Source: Planctomycetota bacterium
GTDB lineage: Bacteria > Planctomycetota > Planctomycetia > Pirellulales > Pirellulaceae
DNA length: 64,000 nucleotides
Assembly (NCBI GenBank): GCA_963204915.1
Contig: CAUJHS010000117.1
Location: 429,188-493,187, forward strand
Direction: 5' to 3'
Shown here: piece by piece, positions 36,946 to 45,856 of the stretch
Position numbering within the stretch: the first letter of the stretch is position 1
How the letters are laid out: the number at the start of each line of letters is the position of its first letter
Notes under the pieces: generated by a model
Seen by the model: only the letters and a program-made list of their open reading frames with translations
Told to the model about the DNA's origin: nothing
Databases searched by the model: none
Position numbers and translations under genes: made by a program

Positions 36946-37428
36946 TTAGCTGTGCGTGCGAACCATGGCGATGCGGCCGGAACGCACCAACTCCAAGATG
37001 CCGTAGGGCCGCATCCGGTTGATAAAGGCTTCGATCTTTCCTTCCTTGCCGGAGATTTCAATCATCACTTCCTGATCGCCCACGTCGACAATCCTTCCGC
37101 GGAAAATCTCGACCAATTCGCGGATTTCGGTACGTTGCCCCCCGGGCGGCGCTTTGACCTTAACGAGCATGAGGTCGCGCTCGACAAAGTCCTTCGAACT
37201 GATGTCGTCCACCTTGACCACGGTGACGATCTTTTCCAACTGCTTGCGGACCTGCTCTAACACGCGTTCGTCCCCTACGACCACAAACGTCATGCGCGAC
37301 AGGTGGGGATCTTCCGTTTCCCCCACAGCGAGGGAGTCAATGTTGTAGCCGCGCGAAGCGAGCATACCCGAGATGTGGGCCAACACACCCGGCACGTTCT
37401 GCACGAGCGCGGAAAGGACGTGACGCAT
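36946..37428 (-). CDS. ilvN: Acetolactate synthase small (regulatory) subunit
   Basis: The 160-residue regulatory subunit binds valine through its ACT domain and tunes the catalytic IlvB subunit. The start MRHVLSALVQNVPGVLAHISGM followed by ASRGYNIDSLAVG is the typical N-terminal ACT domain. The C-terminal domain reads LMLVKVKAP, FRGRIVDVGDQEVMIEISG and MRPYGILELVRSGRIAMVR. The frame remains open 79 codons upstream to 37665, but that segment does not look like the family. The 325-base gap up to 37753 has a CCCCGC/GCGGGG hairpin at about 37484-37501 on the leader strand. No leader peptide rich in Val, Leu or Ile is seen. Confidence 0.92.
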   Translation of the reverse strand: MRHVLSALVQNVPGVLAHISGMLASRGYNIDSLAVGETEDPHLSRMTFVVVGDERVLEQVRKQLEKIVTVVKVDDISSKDFVERDLMLVKVKAPPGGQRTEIRELVEIFRGRIVDVGDQEVMIEISGKEGKIEAFINRMRPYGILELVRSGRIAMVRTHS

Positions 37429-37753
37429 GGTTTCAGGCGTTTCTAGAGATGCGGGGCAAATGAGCATGATAGTGGCGTCGCCCCCCCGCGACAAGGCGGG
37501 GACAAACCGCAGGCAACCGCCCATGCTTCCAGGTGAGCATAGAGAGAAGGCCGCACTCCAAGGTTCACACCCAGCGAATGGGGGTAAGCCGTGCATGAGG
37601 AGCCTGCGGCCATGATCCGCAGGGCGCTCGTCCATGGTTCGCGTGACCGTTGCGTGAAGGACCACGAGCCGCGCGAACGCCTGGGTTTAATCGGCTCCTT
37701 AATAGCGTGACTCGCGGCGCGCCACGCGCCCCGAGCACTTCGGTGCGGCAAGG

Positions 37754-39832
37754 TTACTCGCTTTTGGCGACGCTGCGCATGGCCTGCCAGCGAGCGAGCG
37801 CCGACGCTTTGCCGTGAACCGGGGCCTGGCATGTGAACCGCTGACAAATGTAGACCGTTGGTTCAGGTTGTTGCAACGGTTTGCCCACAAAGATTGGTTC
37901 GACCGAAGCGGCGCCGTCTTCGTCCTCGCGGTTCCGATGCGCAACGACCCGGTTCGGCATATAGCTGTCGTACAGCGCTTCCAGCACTTCGCGCGTGTCC
38001 GGTTGATTGCGGTCGCCCAAAATCACAATCTCGTGGAACGGCCCGAGGTGCATGTCGGCTGCAATGAGCGATTGCCCGGCGGCGGTGGGAGAACGCTCCA
38101 TGATCGAAACGGCCAATTCCAACGTCTCATACGCGGCATGGCTATAGTCGGCCCGTCCGCAAAGTTTGCCAAGTCGAATCAAGGCGGTCGCGGCCATGGC
38201 ATTGCCGCTCGGGACGCTACTGTCGATCAAGTCTTTGTTGCGGGCGATGAGTTGTTCGTGATCATTCGCCGTGTAATAAAAGCCGCCCCGCTCGCGATCT
38301 TGGAAATGTTTGAGCAACATATCGGCCAGGCGCACGGCTTCGTCGATCCAGCGTTCGTGAAACGTCGACTCATACAGCGACACCAAGGCGTTCGCCAGGT
38401 ATGCGTAATCGTCCAGGTACGCATCGAGCTTGGCTTGGCCGCGCCGCCAGGTGTGCAGCAAACGCCCATCCGGACGCCGCACCTGATCGAAGATAAACTC
38501 CGCGGCGCGTGTGGCGGCGTTCACGTAGCGCGGCTCGCGAAAGACGGCGCCGGCGCGGGCCATCGCGTCGATCATCAAGGCGTTCCAGCTGACCAGCACT
38601 TTATCATCTTTGCCGGGCCGCACGCGCTGACTGCGTCGCTGAAGGAGTTTCGCGCGCGAATCCGCCAACGATGTCGTTAGCTCGTCCAAGTCCCAGCCGC
38701 GCAGTTGGGCCACTTGCGCCAGCGACTTGGGCAAATTAAGAATGCTGTGCCCTTCGAAGTTGCCGCCTTCGGTCACGTCGTACACGTAGTTGAACCGTTC
38801 GGCTTCGGCTGCGCCTAGCACTTCGGCCACTTCCTGCGGAGTCCACACGTAGAACTTGCCTTCTTCGCCTTCGCTGTCTGCGTCTTCGGTGCTGTGAAAG
38901 CCGCCGAGTTCGTCGGTCATGTCGCGCAGCGTATAGTCGAGGGTCTCGCGCACAACGCGGGCGTAGTTGGCGTCGCGCGTCACAAGGTAGGCGTCCAGGT
39001 AGGCGCCGGCCAGGAGCGCGTTGTCGTACAGCATTTTCTCGAAATGCGGAACAAGCCAGCGCTCGTCGACCGAGTAGCGCGCAAACCCTCCGCCAAGATG
39101 ATCGTAAATGCCGCCTTGCGCCATCTTGTCGAGGTTCAGCTTGACCATGTCCAGGTGAACCTTCTTGCGGTTGCGGCGCCACACGCGGAGCAACACTTGA
39201 AGATCCATGGCGTGAGGGAACTTCGGAGCCCGACCAAAACCGCCGTACGTGAAGTCAAACACCCGCTCCAGCGCCGAGGCGGCCTCGTCCAGCAGTTCGG
39301 GGCGCAGTCCTTCTTCCGACCGTTCCAGCAGCTCCATGCTTTGCACGTGCTGCGTTAAGTCGTCGGCATGGCTCGACAGGTCCTCGCGGCGCGTGCGCCA
39401 TGCTTCGGCTACGGCGCGCAATACCTGGTCGAAGCCGGGCATGCCGCCACGCGCCGTGGGCGGCCAATACGTGCCCCCGTGAAAAGGCTTCAAGTCTGGG
39501 GTAAGGAACATCGACATCGGCCAGCCGCCGTGCCCGGTCAAGGCTTGCACGGCGTTCATGTAAATCTGGTCGAGGTCCGGGCGCTCCTCGCGATCGACCT
39601 TGATGTTCACAAAATGCTCGTTCATCACGTGCGCAATGGCCGGATTCTCGAAGCTCTCGTGCTCCATCACGTGGCACCAGTGACACGCCGCATAACCGAT
39701 GGACAGAAAGATGGGCTTGTTTTCGGCTCGCGACCGCTCGATCGCTTCGGGACCCCAAGGGTACCAGTCGACGGGGTTGTTCGCGTGCTGAAGCAGGTAA
39801 GGACTTGTTTCGTGGGCAAGACGGTTTGGCAT
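37754..39832 (-). CDS. Thioredoxin-domain protein of the YyaL/SPATA20 (DUF255) family
   Basis: This 692-residue cytosolic protein begins MPNRLAHETSPYLLQHANNP, the highly conserved opening of this family. An N-terminal thioredoxin-like domain with CHWCH (Cys50 and Cys53) is followed by an (alpha/alpha)6-barrel resembling glycoside hydrolases and epimerases. Family motifs visible are HGGWPMSMFLTPDLKPFHGGTYWPP (in pieces), GGIYDHLGGGFARYSVD and FEKMLYDNALL. The biochemical role is not known; a redox or carbohydrate-linked function has been proposed for the family. Length is normal. Confidence 0.9.
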   Translation of the reverse strand: MPNRLAHETSPYLLQHANNPVDWYPWGPEAIERSRAENKPIFLSIGYAACHWCHVMEHESFENPAIAHVMNEHFVNIKVDREERPDLDQIYMNAVQALTGHGGWPMSMFLTPDLKPFHGGTYWPPTARGGMPGFDQVLRAVAEAWRTRREDLSSHADDLTQHVQSMELLERSEEGLRPELLDEAASALERVFDFTYGGFGRAPKFPHAMDLQVLLRVWRRNRKKVHLDMVKLNLDKMAQGGIYDHLGGGFARYSVDERWLVPHFEKMLYDNALLAGAYLDAYLVTRDANYARVVRETLDYTLRDMTDELGGFHSTEDADSEGEEGKFYVWTPQEVAEVLGAAEAERFNYVYDVTEGGNFEGHSILNLPKSLAQVAQLRGWDLDELTTSLADSRAKLLQRRSQRVRPGKDDKVLVSWNALMIDAMARAGAVFREPRYVNAATRAAEFIFDQVRRPDGRLLHTWRRGQAKLDAYLDDYAYLANALVSLYESTFHERWIDEAVRLADMLLKHFQDRERGGFYYTANDHEQLIARNKDLIDSSVPSGNAMAATALIRLGKLCGRADYSHAAYETLELAVSIMERSPTAAGQSLIAADMHLGPFHEIVILGDRNQPDTREVLEALYDSYMPNRVVAHRNREDEDGAASVEPIFVGKPLQQPEPTVYICQRFTCQAPVHGKASALARWQAMRSVAKSE

Positions 39833-40003
39833 GAGAAGCTTTCGGGCTGGCGGTTGGCGCGCACGTGAGTTTCTTGGCGGCCGCGCGGCATGCAGGTTCT
39901 TGAACCCCGCAATTTACATTCCAGATTTATTGGTTCCGGGTGCAAAAGCATAGGCGGACGCGGGCTTCCGCTTCACGGGCGATGGTTCAAAGCAAGGCGA
40001 TTC

Positions 40004-40804
40004 CTATTTGTACGAATGCTCGGGACCGGGAAACGCTCCGGCGCGCACGTCATCGCGGAAGCGCGTGGCGGCGTCGAGAATCACGCTTCGCACATCGGCG
40101 TAGCGCTTCACAAACTTGGGCGAATGGCCCTCGCTCAGGCCGATCAAGTCGTGCAGGACCAGCACTTGTCCATCGCAGGCGGCGCCGGCGCCAATGCCAA
40201 TCGTTGGAATGCGCAACATGTTCGTGATTTTGTCGGCCAACGCCGCAGGAATGCACTCCAGCACAATGCCGAAGGCGCCCGCGTCTTCCGCGGCGCGCGA
40301 GTCCTCCAGCAAGCGTTCTTCGTCGCGTTGGACTTTGTACCCCCCCATCACATGGACGCTTTGGGGACGCAAGCCGACATGCGCCATCACCGGAATGCCC
40401 GCAGCAGTCAGGCCGCGAATCACGTCGGCTTGTTCGGCGCCTCCTTCCAGTTTGACGGCCTGGCAACGGGTTTGCTTTAAGATCCTTCCACCGTACTCAA
40501 TGGCTTTATGCACGCCTAAATGATTGGTCGGAAAGGGCAAATCGACCACCACCAGCGCGTGCTGCACGGCCCGGCCCACCAGTTCGGCATGGTAGATGAT
40601 TTCGTCCAAGGTGACGTGCAGCGTGTTTTCGTGCCCTTGCACGACCATCGACATGCTGTCGCCCACCAGAATGCTCTCGACCCCGGCGGCGTCTAGCACG
40701 GCGGCGGTTGGGTAGTCGTAGGCCGTCACCATCGAAATCTTCCGGCGCTGGTGCTTCATGCCGGCGAATTCAGGAACCGTAATGCGAGCAATGCGTTCAG
40801 GCAT
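40004..40804 (-). CDS. panB: 3-methyl-2-oxobutanoate hydroxymethyltransferase
   Basis: PanB adds a hydroxymethyl group from methylenetetrahydrofolate to alpha-ketoisovalerate, the first committed step of pantothenate and coenzyme A synthesis. The 266-residue protein shows MVTAYDYPTAAVLDAAGVESILVGDS in pieces, the metal ligands Asp in LVGDSMSMV and DLPF, KLEGG, VMAHVGLRPQS and IGIGAGAACDGQVLVLHD. The initiator ATG is at 40804. Its substrate comes from the valine pathway, where ilvC and ilvN lie about 3 kb away. It diverges from the esterase gene on the other side. Confidence 0.95.
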   Translation of the reverse strand: MPERIARITVPEFAGMKHQRRKISMVTAYDYPTAAVLDAAGVESILVGDSMSMVVQGHENTLHVTLDEIIYHAELVGRAVQHALVVVDLPFPTNHLGVHKAIEYGGRILKQTRCQAVKLEGGAEQADVIRGLTAAGIPVMAHVGLRPQSVHVMGGYKVQRDEERLLEDSRAAEDAGAFGIVLECIPAALADKITNMLRIPTIGIGAGAACDGQVLVLHDLIGLSEGHSPKFVKRYADVRSVILDAATRFRDDVRAGAFPGPEHSYK

Positions 40805-41058
40805 AAAGCGAAGAACCTAAAGAAGAACCAGTGACTGCCCCACCTTCCCCTAGCCGAAAGTGCGCGGCACGCTGTCGTAGGGCCAGAACGACGCGCACCG
40901 CCGCGGGCGTGCGGCGTTTCATCTCCAGCGCATTGTTACGCTCGACACGGCGAGAAACAAGGGCGACGGGGCGATGGTTCCTTCGCGCGGCGCGGCTTGG
41001 TATCATCCACATCCTGGAATCGGTTTCGTTCTGCTTCGTTCTTCACCACGTGACGCAC

Positions 41059-41985
41059 ATGATTCTGACCTACCGAAATCTCGTTGCCGCGGGTTTGTGG
41101 CTGCTGGTTGGCGCCAGCGTACATGCCAAGGAATATCACGTCTATTACCTGGGCGGACAGTCGAACATGGACGGTTACGGGTTCGTGAAGGAACTGCCGC
41201 AAGAGTCGGCGGGACCAGTCTCGGGCGTGATGATCTTCCACGGCAACATGGCCGCCGACGCGGCGCCCGTGGATGGCCGCGGCGTGTGGAGCGAACTTCG
41301 TCCCGGCCACGGCGTGGGGTTCTCCAGCGACGGCAAAGCGAACAAGTATAGCGACCGTTTCGGCGTGGAGTTGACCTTCGCGCGTCGGTTGAAGGAACAA
41401 AATCCCAAGTCCAACATCGCTCTGATTAAGTACTCGCGCGGCGGTACGTCGATCGCCGCCGAAGCGGCAGGTCCGTTTGGCGCCTGGGAGCCCGACTTTC
41501 GCGGCGGCGAAGGTGACGGCGCCGGAATCAATCAATACGATCACTTCCTGGCCACGCTGCGTCATGCGTTCGCGGTGAAAGACATTGACGGCGACGGCGA
41601 AGAAGACACCCTCATTCCCGCCGGCATTGTGTGGATGCAAGGCGAAAGCGATGCGGCGTACACGCCCGAAATCGCCCAGCGGTACGAAGCAAACCTGAAG
41701 CGGCTGATGGATCTCGTGCGGGCCGCCCTGCGAACCGACGACTTGCCGGTCACGATTGGACGCATTTCTGATTCCGGCCGAGACGAATCCGACGGCAAAA
41801 TGTGGGATCAGGGCGAAACCGTGCGCGCCGCCCAAGCGTCCTTTTGCGAGAAGGACGGCCGTGCCGCATTGGTGACCAGCACCGACGAGTACGGCTATTC
41901 CGATCCTTGGCACTATGACAGCGCCGGATACCTCGACCTTGGAACGAAGTTCGCCGATGCGCTGAACTCGTTGGAAAAAAAGTAG
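41059..41985 (+). CDS. Secreted SGNH-type carbohydrate esterase (sialate O-acetylesterase/CE6-like)
   Basis: This 308-residue exported esterase has a signal peptide (LTYRNLVAAGLWLLVGASVHA). Block I is YYLGGQSNMDGYG with the nucleophile Ser, followed by IKYSRGGTSIA, WMQGESDA (the conserved QGE(S/T)D block) and the C-terminal Asp-His pair in DPWHYDSAGYLDLG. This pattern is that of DUF303/CE6 acetyl esterases, which remove acetyl groups from polysaccharides such as xylan. The frame is open upstream to 40831, but the signal peptide fixes the ATG at 41059. It would act in the periplasm alongside the window's other polysaccharide enzymes. Confidence 0.82.
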   Translation: MILTYRNLVAAGLWLLVGASVHAKEYHVYYLGGQSNMDGYGFVKELPQESAGPVSGVMIFHGNMAADAAPVDGRGVWSELRPGHGVGFSSDGKANKYSDRFGVELTFARRLKEQNPKSNIALIKYSRGGTSIAAEAAGPFGAWEPDFRGGEGDGAGINQYDHFLATLRHAFAVKDIDGDGEEDTLIPAGIVWMQGESDAAYTPEIAQRYEANLKRLMDLVRAALRTDDLPVTIGRISDSGRDESDGKMWDQGETVRAAQASFCEKDGRAALVTSTDEYGYSDPWHYDSAGYLDLGTKFADALNSLEKK

Positions 41986-42054
41986 CCGCCGTTTTCCCAC
42001 ATGCGCCGGCGAGTGGGTGCGCCGGCGAAGTCAGACGCGCGCCGAGCGCAAGCG

Positions 42055-43044
42055 CTACGCGCGTTCATCGGCCACTTGCGCGAACACCTTGGCGATGACC
42101 TCCTCCAGCGGAAGCTCCTCCACAGCGACATCGGCAATGGCGTGCCGGGCGAGAATGGCGGAAAGCGTCTCCGCCACTTTCGCACGTTCGACGCGAAGTT
42201 TCGCTTTCGGCGGTTGGGCTTCGACCACTTCGCCCCATTGCGGCAGGTCGTCCAGAGGGCGGTCATCGCTGAACAGCAGCGAAATGATCTTGTGCCCGCT
42301 GAATTCGTCAATCACGCCCGCCAGCGAGCCATCGTAACGAATGCGTCCCTGAGCGATGATGACCACCCGGCGACACAAGGCGGCCACATCTTTCATGTAA
42401 TGGCTGGTCAGCAAGATCGTAATCTTGCGAACTTCTTGATAATACTTCAGGAATTGTTGGATATTGTGCTGAGCCACCACATCCAGGCCGATGGTCGGCT
42501 CGTCCAGGAACAACACCTCGGGCGAATGGAGCAGCGCCGCGGCCAGCTCCATTTTCATCCGCTCGCCCAGCGAGAGCTCGCGCACCGGTTGACCGAGCAA
42601 GCGGCGCACATCGAGCAGGTCGACCAACTCATCCAAGGTGCGCTGAAACGCCTGCGGCTCGATGCGATAAATTTGCTGGTGCAATCGAAACGACTCTTGC
42701 GCGGGCAAGTCCCACCAGAGCTGGTTCTTTTGTCCCATCACCAGGGCAAAGCGGCGCCGATAAGCGTTCTCGCGATGCCAGGGAATGTGGCCCATCACGC
42801 GGGCTTGCCCGCTTGTGGGAGTAATCACCCCCGAGAGCATTTTGAGCGTCGTGGTTTTGCCCGCGCCGTTGGGTCCCAGAAAGGCGACGAACTCGCCTTG
42901 TTCGACGTCCAGGTCGATGCCGCGCACGGCGAGCACGTCGCGGTACTCGCGGCGGAACAGCCCACGCAGCGACGCCCCCAACCCTTCTTGCTTTTGGTAA
43001 ACGCGGTAGCTTTTGACAAGCTGGCGAATCTCGATGATCGGCAT
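42055..43044 (-). CDS. ABC transporter ATP-binding protein (COG4586-type, no permease nearby)
   Basis: This 329-residue ABC ATPase has Walker A GPNGAGKTTTLKML, the unusual signature ELSLGERMKMEL, Walker B EVLFLDEPTIGLD and a switch His in LLTSHYMKD. The QKNQLWWDLPAQES Q-loop and the long C-terminal domain match the COG4586 group. Those ATPases normally work with two ABC-2-type permeases encoded beside them, and none is present on either side here. The start at 43044 (MPIIEIRQLVKSY) is chosen on homology. It may serve a permease encoded elsewhere. Substrate unknown. Confidence 0.82.
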   Translation of the reverse strand: MPIIEIRQLVKSYRVYQKQEGLGASLRGLFRREYRDVLAVRGIDLDVEQGEFVAFLGPNGAGKTTTLKMLSGVITPTSGQARVMGHIPWHRENAYRRRFALVMGQKNQLWWDLPAQESFRLHQQIYRIEPQAFQRTLDELVDLLDVRRLLGQPVRELSLGERMKMELAAALLHSPEVLFLDEPTIGLDVVAQHNIQQFLKYYQEVRKITILLTSHYMKDVAALCRRVVIIAQGRIRYDGSLAGVIDEFSGHKIISLLFSDDRPLDDLPQWGEVVEAQPPKAKLRVERAKVAETLSAILARHAIADVAVEELPLEEVIAKVFAQVADERA

Positions 43045-43113
43045 GGGTTCGATTCTACTCGCCTCGGGCGCGCTGCGGCAGGCGACATGCATTAGCATTC
43101 GTGCGCCGACGAA

Positions 43114-43845
43114 TCATGCCAATCGTTCCAACAAGGCGATGGTGCGCTCCAGCGCCTCCATCGGAATGGTGTGCGGTCCGTAAAATTCGATGAATTCCAC
43201 CTCGGCGCCGGCCTCTTGCAACATGTCGCGCAGCCAGACGGCCCCTTCCGGCGGAAGAATCGGGTCGACCTGACCGTGGCTTTGCAAGACCGGCAGCCCA
43301 CGATGATGCTTGGCCAACTCGCGCCAGACGTCCTCACAAAGTAACGTTCCAGACCAGATCACCAGGGCGGCAGGCGATTGGGGCAGTCGCAGCGCGACTT
43401 CCGTGGCGATCATCGAACCCTGCGAGAACCCGCCCAGTACAAAGCGCGACAACGGCAACTCGGTTTCTTGCTGCAACTCTTGCAACAACTCAAACATTTG
43501 GTCGCGCGCTTCAGGAAGCTCTGCGGGGAGTAGCCCGCGTTGATCGCGCAGTTCGCCTCGCTCGATCGCCAGCGAAAGCCGGGCCACATCTAAGGGCCAC
43601 CAGGCGCGGCCGCCGTACAACCCTTGGTCATCCAAAGAGAGCGGCGCCGCGGGAAAAACAAACTGCACTTTCTCCGCTAAATGCGGCGCTGCATGCAGGA
43701 TTTCGTACCCGATGGGAACCAGGTCATTTCCGGGCGCCCCAAAACCATGGCAGAGCACCACTTCCAACTCCGGCTTCTTGCCCGAGGGAAGATTATCGAC
43801 TATCAAACAGTCCAAGCGGCCAAGTTGACGAGACGAAGAATGCAT
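43114..43845 (-). CDS. Phospholipase/carboxylesterase-type alpha/beta hydrolase
   Basis: This 243-residue serine hydrolase of the acyl-protein thioesterase/carboxylesterase family has VVLCHGFGAPGNDLVPI (oxyanion region), the nucleophile elbow GGFSQGSMIATEVAL, an Asp in GQVDPILP and a His in GPHTIP. There is no signal peptide, so it is cytosolic. The start at the ATG 43845 (MHSSSRQLG) lies 9 bases from the beginning of an alternative start of the divergent gene. The frame runs open to 44364 but that part overlaps the thioredoxin-like gene and is a shadow. The physiological ester is unknown. Confidence 0.8.
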   Translation of the reverse strand: MHSSSRQLGRLDCLIVDNLPSGKKPELEVVLCHGFGAPGNDLVPIGYEILHAAPHLAEKVQFVFPAAPLSLDDQGLYGGRAWWPLDVARLSLAIERGELRDQRGLLPAELPEARDQMFELLQELQQETELPLSRFVLGGFSQGSMIATEVALRLPQSPAALVIWSGTLLCEDVWRELAKHHRGLPVLQSHGQVDPILPPEGAVWLRDMLQEAGAEVEFIEFYGPHTIPMEALERTIALLERLA

Positions 43846-44001
43846 GGCGCCATTATGACAAAGGCGGCGCCGCCCCGCCACCGCATTCGCGCGGCGCCGC
43901 GCCGCAGTCGTCGACTTTCGCTGCTTTCCAACAAGGCGCCCGCGCCGAAGGTTTCGCCGCCGGGAGCCGTTCCTTCGCTTACGCAACTTTGGCACGTTTT
44001 C

Positions 44002-44568
44002 ATGATGCTCGATTATTCGGCGAAATTCGCTCAGGCCTTGCCCTACCAAGAGTTCTTGCAGAAGCATGGAACCGAAGCTCATCGGCAACGCTGGGCGGCG
44101 GTGCACGCCCGGGTAGCGCTCTCGCCGGAACAAACGCAACTGCTGGCCGGATTCACGCGCGACATGTACGTGTTGGTCATGGCCGGGGCGTGGTGCGGCG
44201 ACTGCGTGGAGCAATGCCCAATCTTTGAACATTTCGCCCACGCCTCGCCCCGAATTCATGTTCGCTACTGCGACCGCGACGCCTTTCCTGATTTGCAGCA
44301 AGCGTTGTCGATTTGCGGCGGCGCGCGGGTGCCGGTGGCCGTGTTCCTGAGCGAAGACGGCCATCCGACGGGATGGTTCGGCGATCGCACACTAACGCGG
44401 TATCGCAAGATCGCGGCCGATCAATGGGGCGAAGTTTGTTCGATTGGCCTTGTGCCGCCGGAAGAGTCGCTCATGGCCGCCACCGTGCAGGACTGGCTGA
44501 ACGAGTTTGAACGTAATCAACTGATTCTCCGCACCTCACCGCGCTTGCGAAAGAAGCATGGCGACTAA
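44002..44568 (+). CDS. Thioredoxin-family protein with CGDC motif
   Basis: This 188-residue protein starts at MMLDYSAKFAQALPYQEFL. It carries a thioredoxin-like fold with the motif AGAWCGDCVEQCP (CxxC) followed by HVRYCDRDAFPDLQ, a cis-Pro region GARVPVAVFLSEDG and a C-terminal helix. The WCGDC form and order match the bacterial thioredoxin-like family that includes BrxC/YtpP-like proteins, used in redox or bacilliredoxin-type reactions. Upstream in-frame ATGs at 43840 and 43855 would add an Arg/Pro-rich tail that overlaps the divergent gene's promoter region. I favour 44002. No partner reductase is nearby. Confidence 0.72.
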   Translation: MMLDYSAKFAQALPYQEFLQKHGTEAHRQRWAAVHARVALSPEQTQLLAGFTRDMYVLVMAGAWCGDCVEQCPIFEHFAHASPRIHVRYCDRDAFPDLQQALSICGGARVPVAVFLSEDGHPTGWFGDRTLTRYRKIAADQWGEVCSIGLVPPEESLMAATVQDWLNEFERNQLILRTSPRLRKKHGD

Positions 44569-44584
44569 CCGACCTCAACTTCTG

Positions 44585-44626
44585 TTGCGCTGCGCGCAAG
44601 ATCACCCCGAGGGCGAAAGTCGCCCT
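44585..44626. repeat. Short palindrome, copy 2 of a dispersed repeat, with adjacent hairpin
   Basis: TTGCGCTGCGCGCAAGATC (44585-44603) repeats 18 of 19 bases of the palindrome at 9738-9756. It is followed by a 7-base-pair hairpin, AGGGCGA-AAG-TCGCCCT (44610-44626). Both copies lie in short intergenic gaps after a gene end. Confidence 0.45.
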
Positions 44627-44724
44627 GGCGCACGCGTTGCCGTCGCGTCGACGCGCCTCATTCGCGGCGGCTATTTTCGTTTTGCGAAGATTGACGACTC
44701 CTTATCTCGTTTCAAGTGATTCCT

Positions 44725-45834
44725 ATGAGCACTACCTATCGCGTCGCCATCATCGGGCATACCGGCAAAGGCAACTACGGCCACGGACTGGACACCGTAT
44801 GGCATGAGTTGAAGAACTGCGAGGTGGTAGGCGTAGCCGACGCCGACCCCAAGGGGCTGGCCGAAGCGGTGCAGCGGCTTAAAGCTCCGCAAGGATACGA
44901 CGACTATCGCAAAATGCTTGACGAGACCACGCCCGACCTCGTGGCGATCGGGCCGCGCTGGCTCGATCAGCATCGGGACATGGTGTTGGCCGCCGCCGAA
45001 CGCGGCGCCCACATCTACATGGAAAAACCGTTCTGCCGGAACCTGGCCGAGGCCGATGAAATGGTCGCCGCGTGCGAAAAGCACGATGTGAAACTCGCCA
45101 TCGCGCATCAAACCCGCTATAGCCCAAAGCTGCAGGTGATTCGCGACTTGATCGACGACGGCAAAATCGGCCGGGTGCTGGAGTATCGCGGGCGCGGCAA
45201 AGAAGACGCGCGCGGCGGCGGCGAGGACTTGTGGGTTCTGGGCAGTCACGTGATGAACCTGATTCACCACTTCGGCGGCGAGCCGCAATGGTGCTTCGCC
45301 AAGGTGTTGGCCAACGGCAAACCGATCACGCGCGACGACGTGAAACCTGGCAATGAAGGCATTGGCCCGTTGGCGGGCGACGCGCTCAGTGCGACCTACG
45401 GCCTGGACGGCGCCGTCACGGCGCATTTCGACTCGCAGCGATCGGCTGGCGCGGGGGGCGAAAGCCGCTTCGGCCTGCGAATTTACGGTTCGGCCGGTAT
45501 CATCGAAGTCGGCACCGGCTACCTTCCTCCGGCGTATATTCTGCAAGACCCAACCTGGTCGCCCGGCCGGAGCGGCAAACGCTGGCTGCCCATTTCCAGC
45601 GCAGGCGTCGATCAACCCGAACCCAAGGGCGCCAACTCGCTCCATGCGGGGAACGTGGCGGCTGTGCAAGACCTGATTGCCGCGATTGAAGAAGACCGGT
45701 ATCCCGAATGCAATATCTTCGAGGCGCGCACCACCATCGAAATGATCGCGGCCGTGTTCGAATCGCACCGGCAAGGCAAGCCCGTGAGCATGCCGCTGGA
45801 GAACCGCCAGAACCCGCTTGAGCAATTGGCGTGA
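44725..45834 (+). CDS. Gfo/Idh/MocA family oxidoreductase, cytosolic
   Basis: This 369-residue NAD(P)-dependent sugar-type dehydrogenase starts at the ATG at 44725 (MSTTYRVAIIGHTGKGNYGHG). The nucleotide-binding N-terminus is followed by VVGVADADPKGL and the catalytic EKP motif (YMEKPFCRNLAEAD). A C-terminal alpha/beta domain with GRGKEDARGGGEDLWVLGSHVMNL forms the substrate pocket. There is no Tat signal, unlike the second family member at 59870. Planctomycetes carry many paralogues, with unknown sugars. It stands alone, 22 bases from a convergent gene. Confidence 0.85.
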   Translation: MSTTYRVAIIGHTGKGNYGHGLDTVWHELKNCEVVGVADADPKGLAEAVQRLKAPQGYDDYRKMLDETTPDLVAIGPRWLDQHRDMVLAAAERGAHIYMEKPFCRNLAEADEMVAACEKHDVKLAIAHQTRYSPKLQVIRDLIDDGKIGRVLEYRGRGKEDARGGGEDLWVLGSHVMNLIHHFGGEPQWCFAKVLANGKPITRDDVKPGNEGIGPLAGDALSATYGLDGAVTAHFDSQRSAGAGGESRFGLRIYGSAGIIEVGTGYLPPAYILQDPTWSPGRSGKRWLPISSAGVDQPEPKGANSLHAGNVAAVQDLIAAIEEDRYPECNIFEARTTIEMIAAVFESHRQGKPVSMPLENRQNPLEQLA

Positions 45835-45856
45835 GCCGGGGCGCCTCGGCCTCGGT

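Noticed and set aside
37429..37753. Branched-chain amino acid attenuator upstream of ilvN
   Set aside because: No leader peptide rich in Val, Leu or Ile and no alternative terminator with T-run were found.
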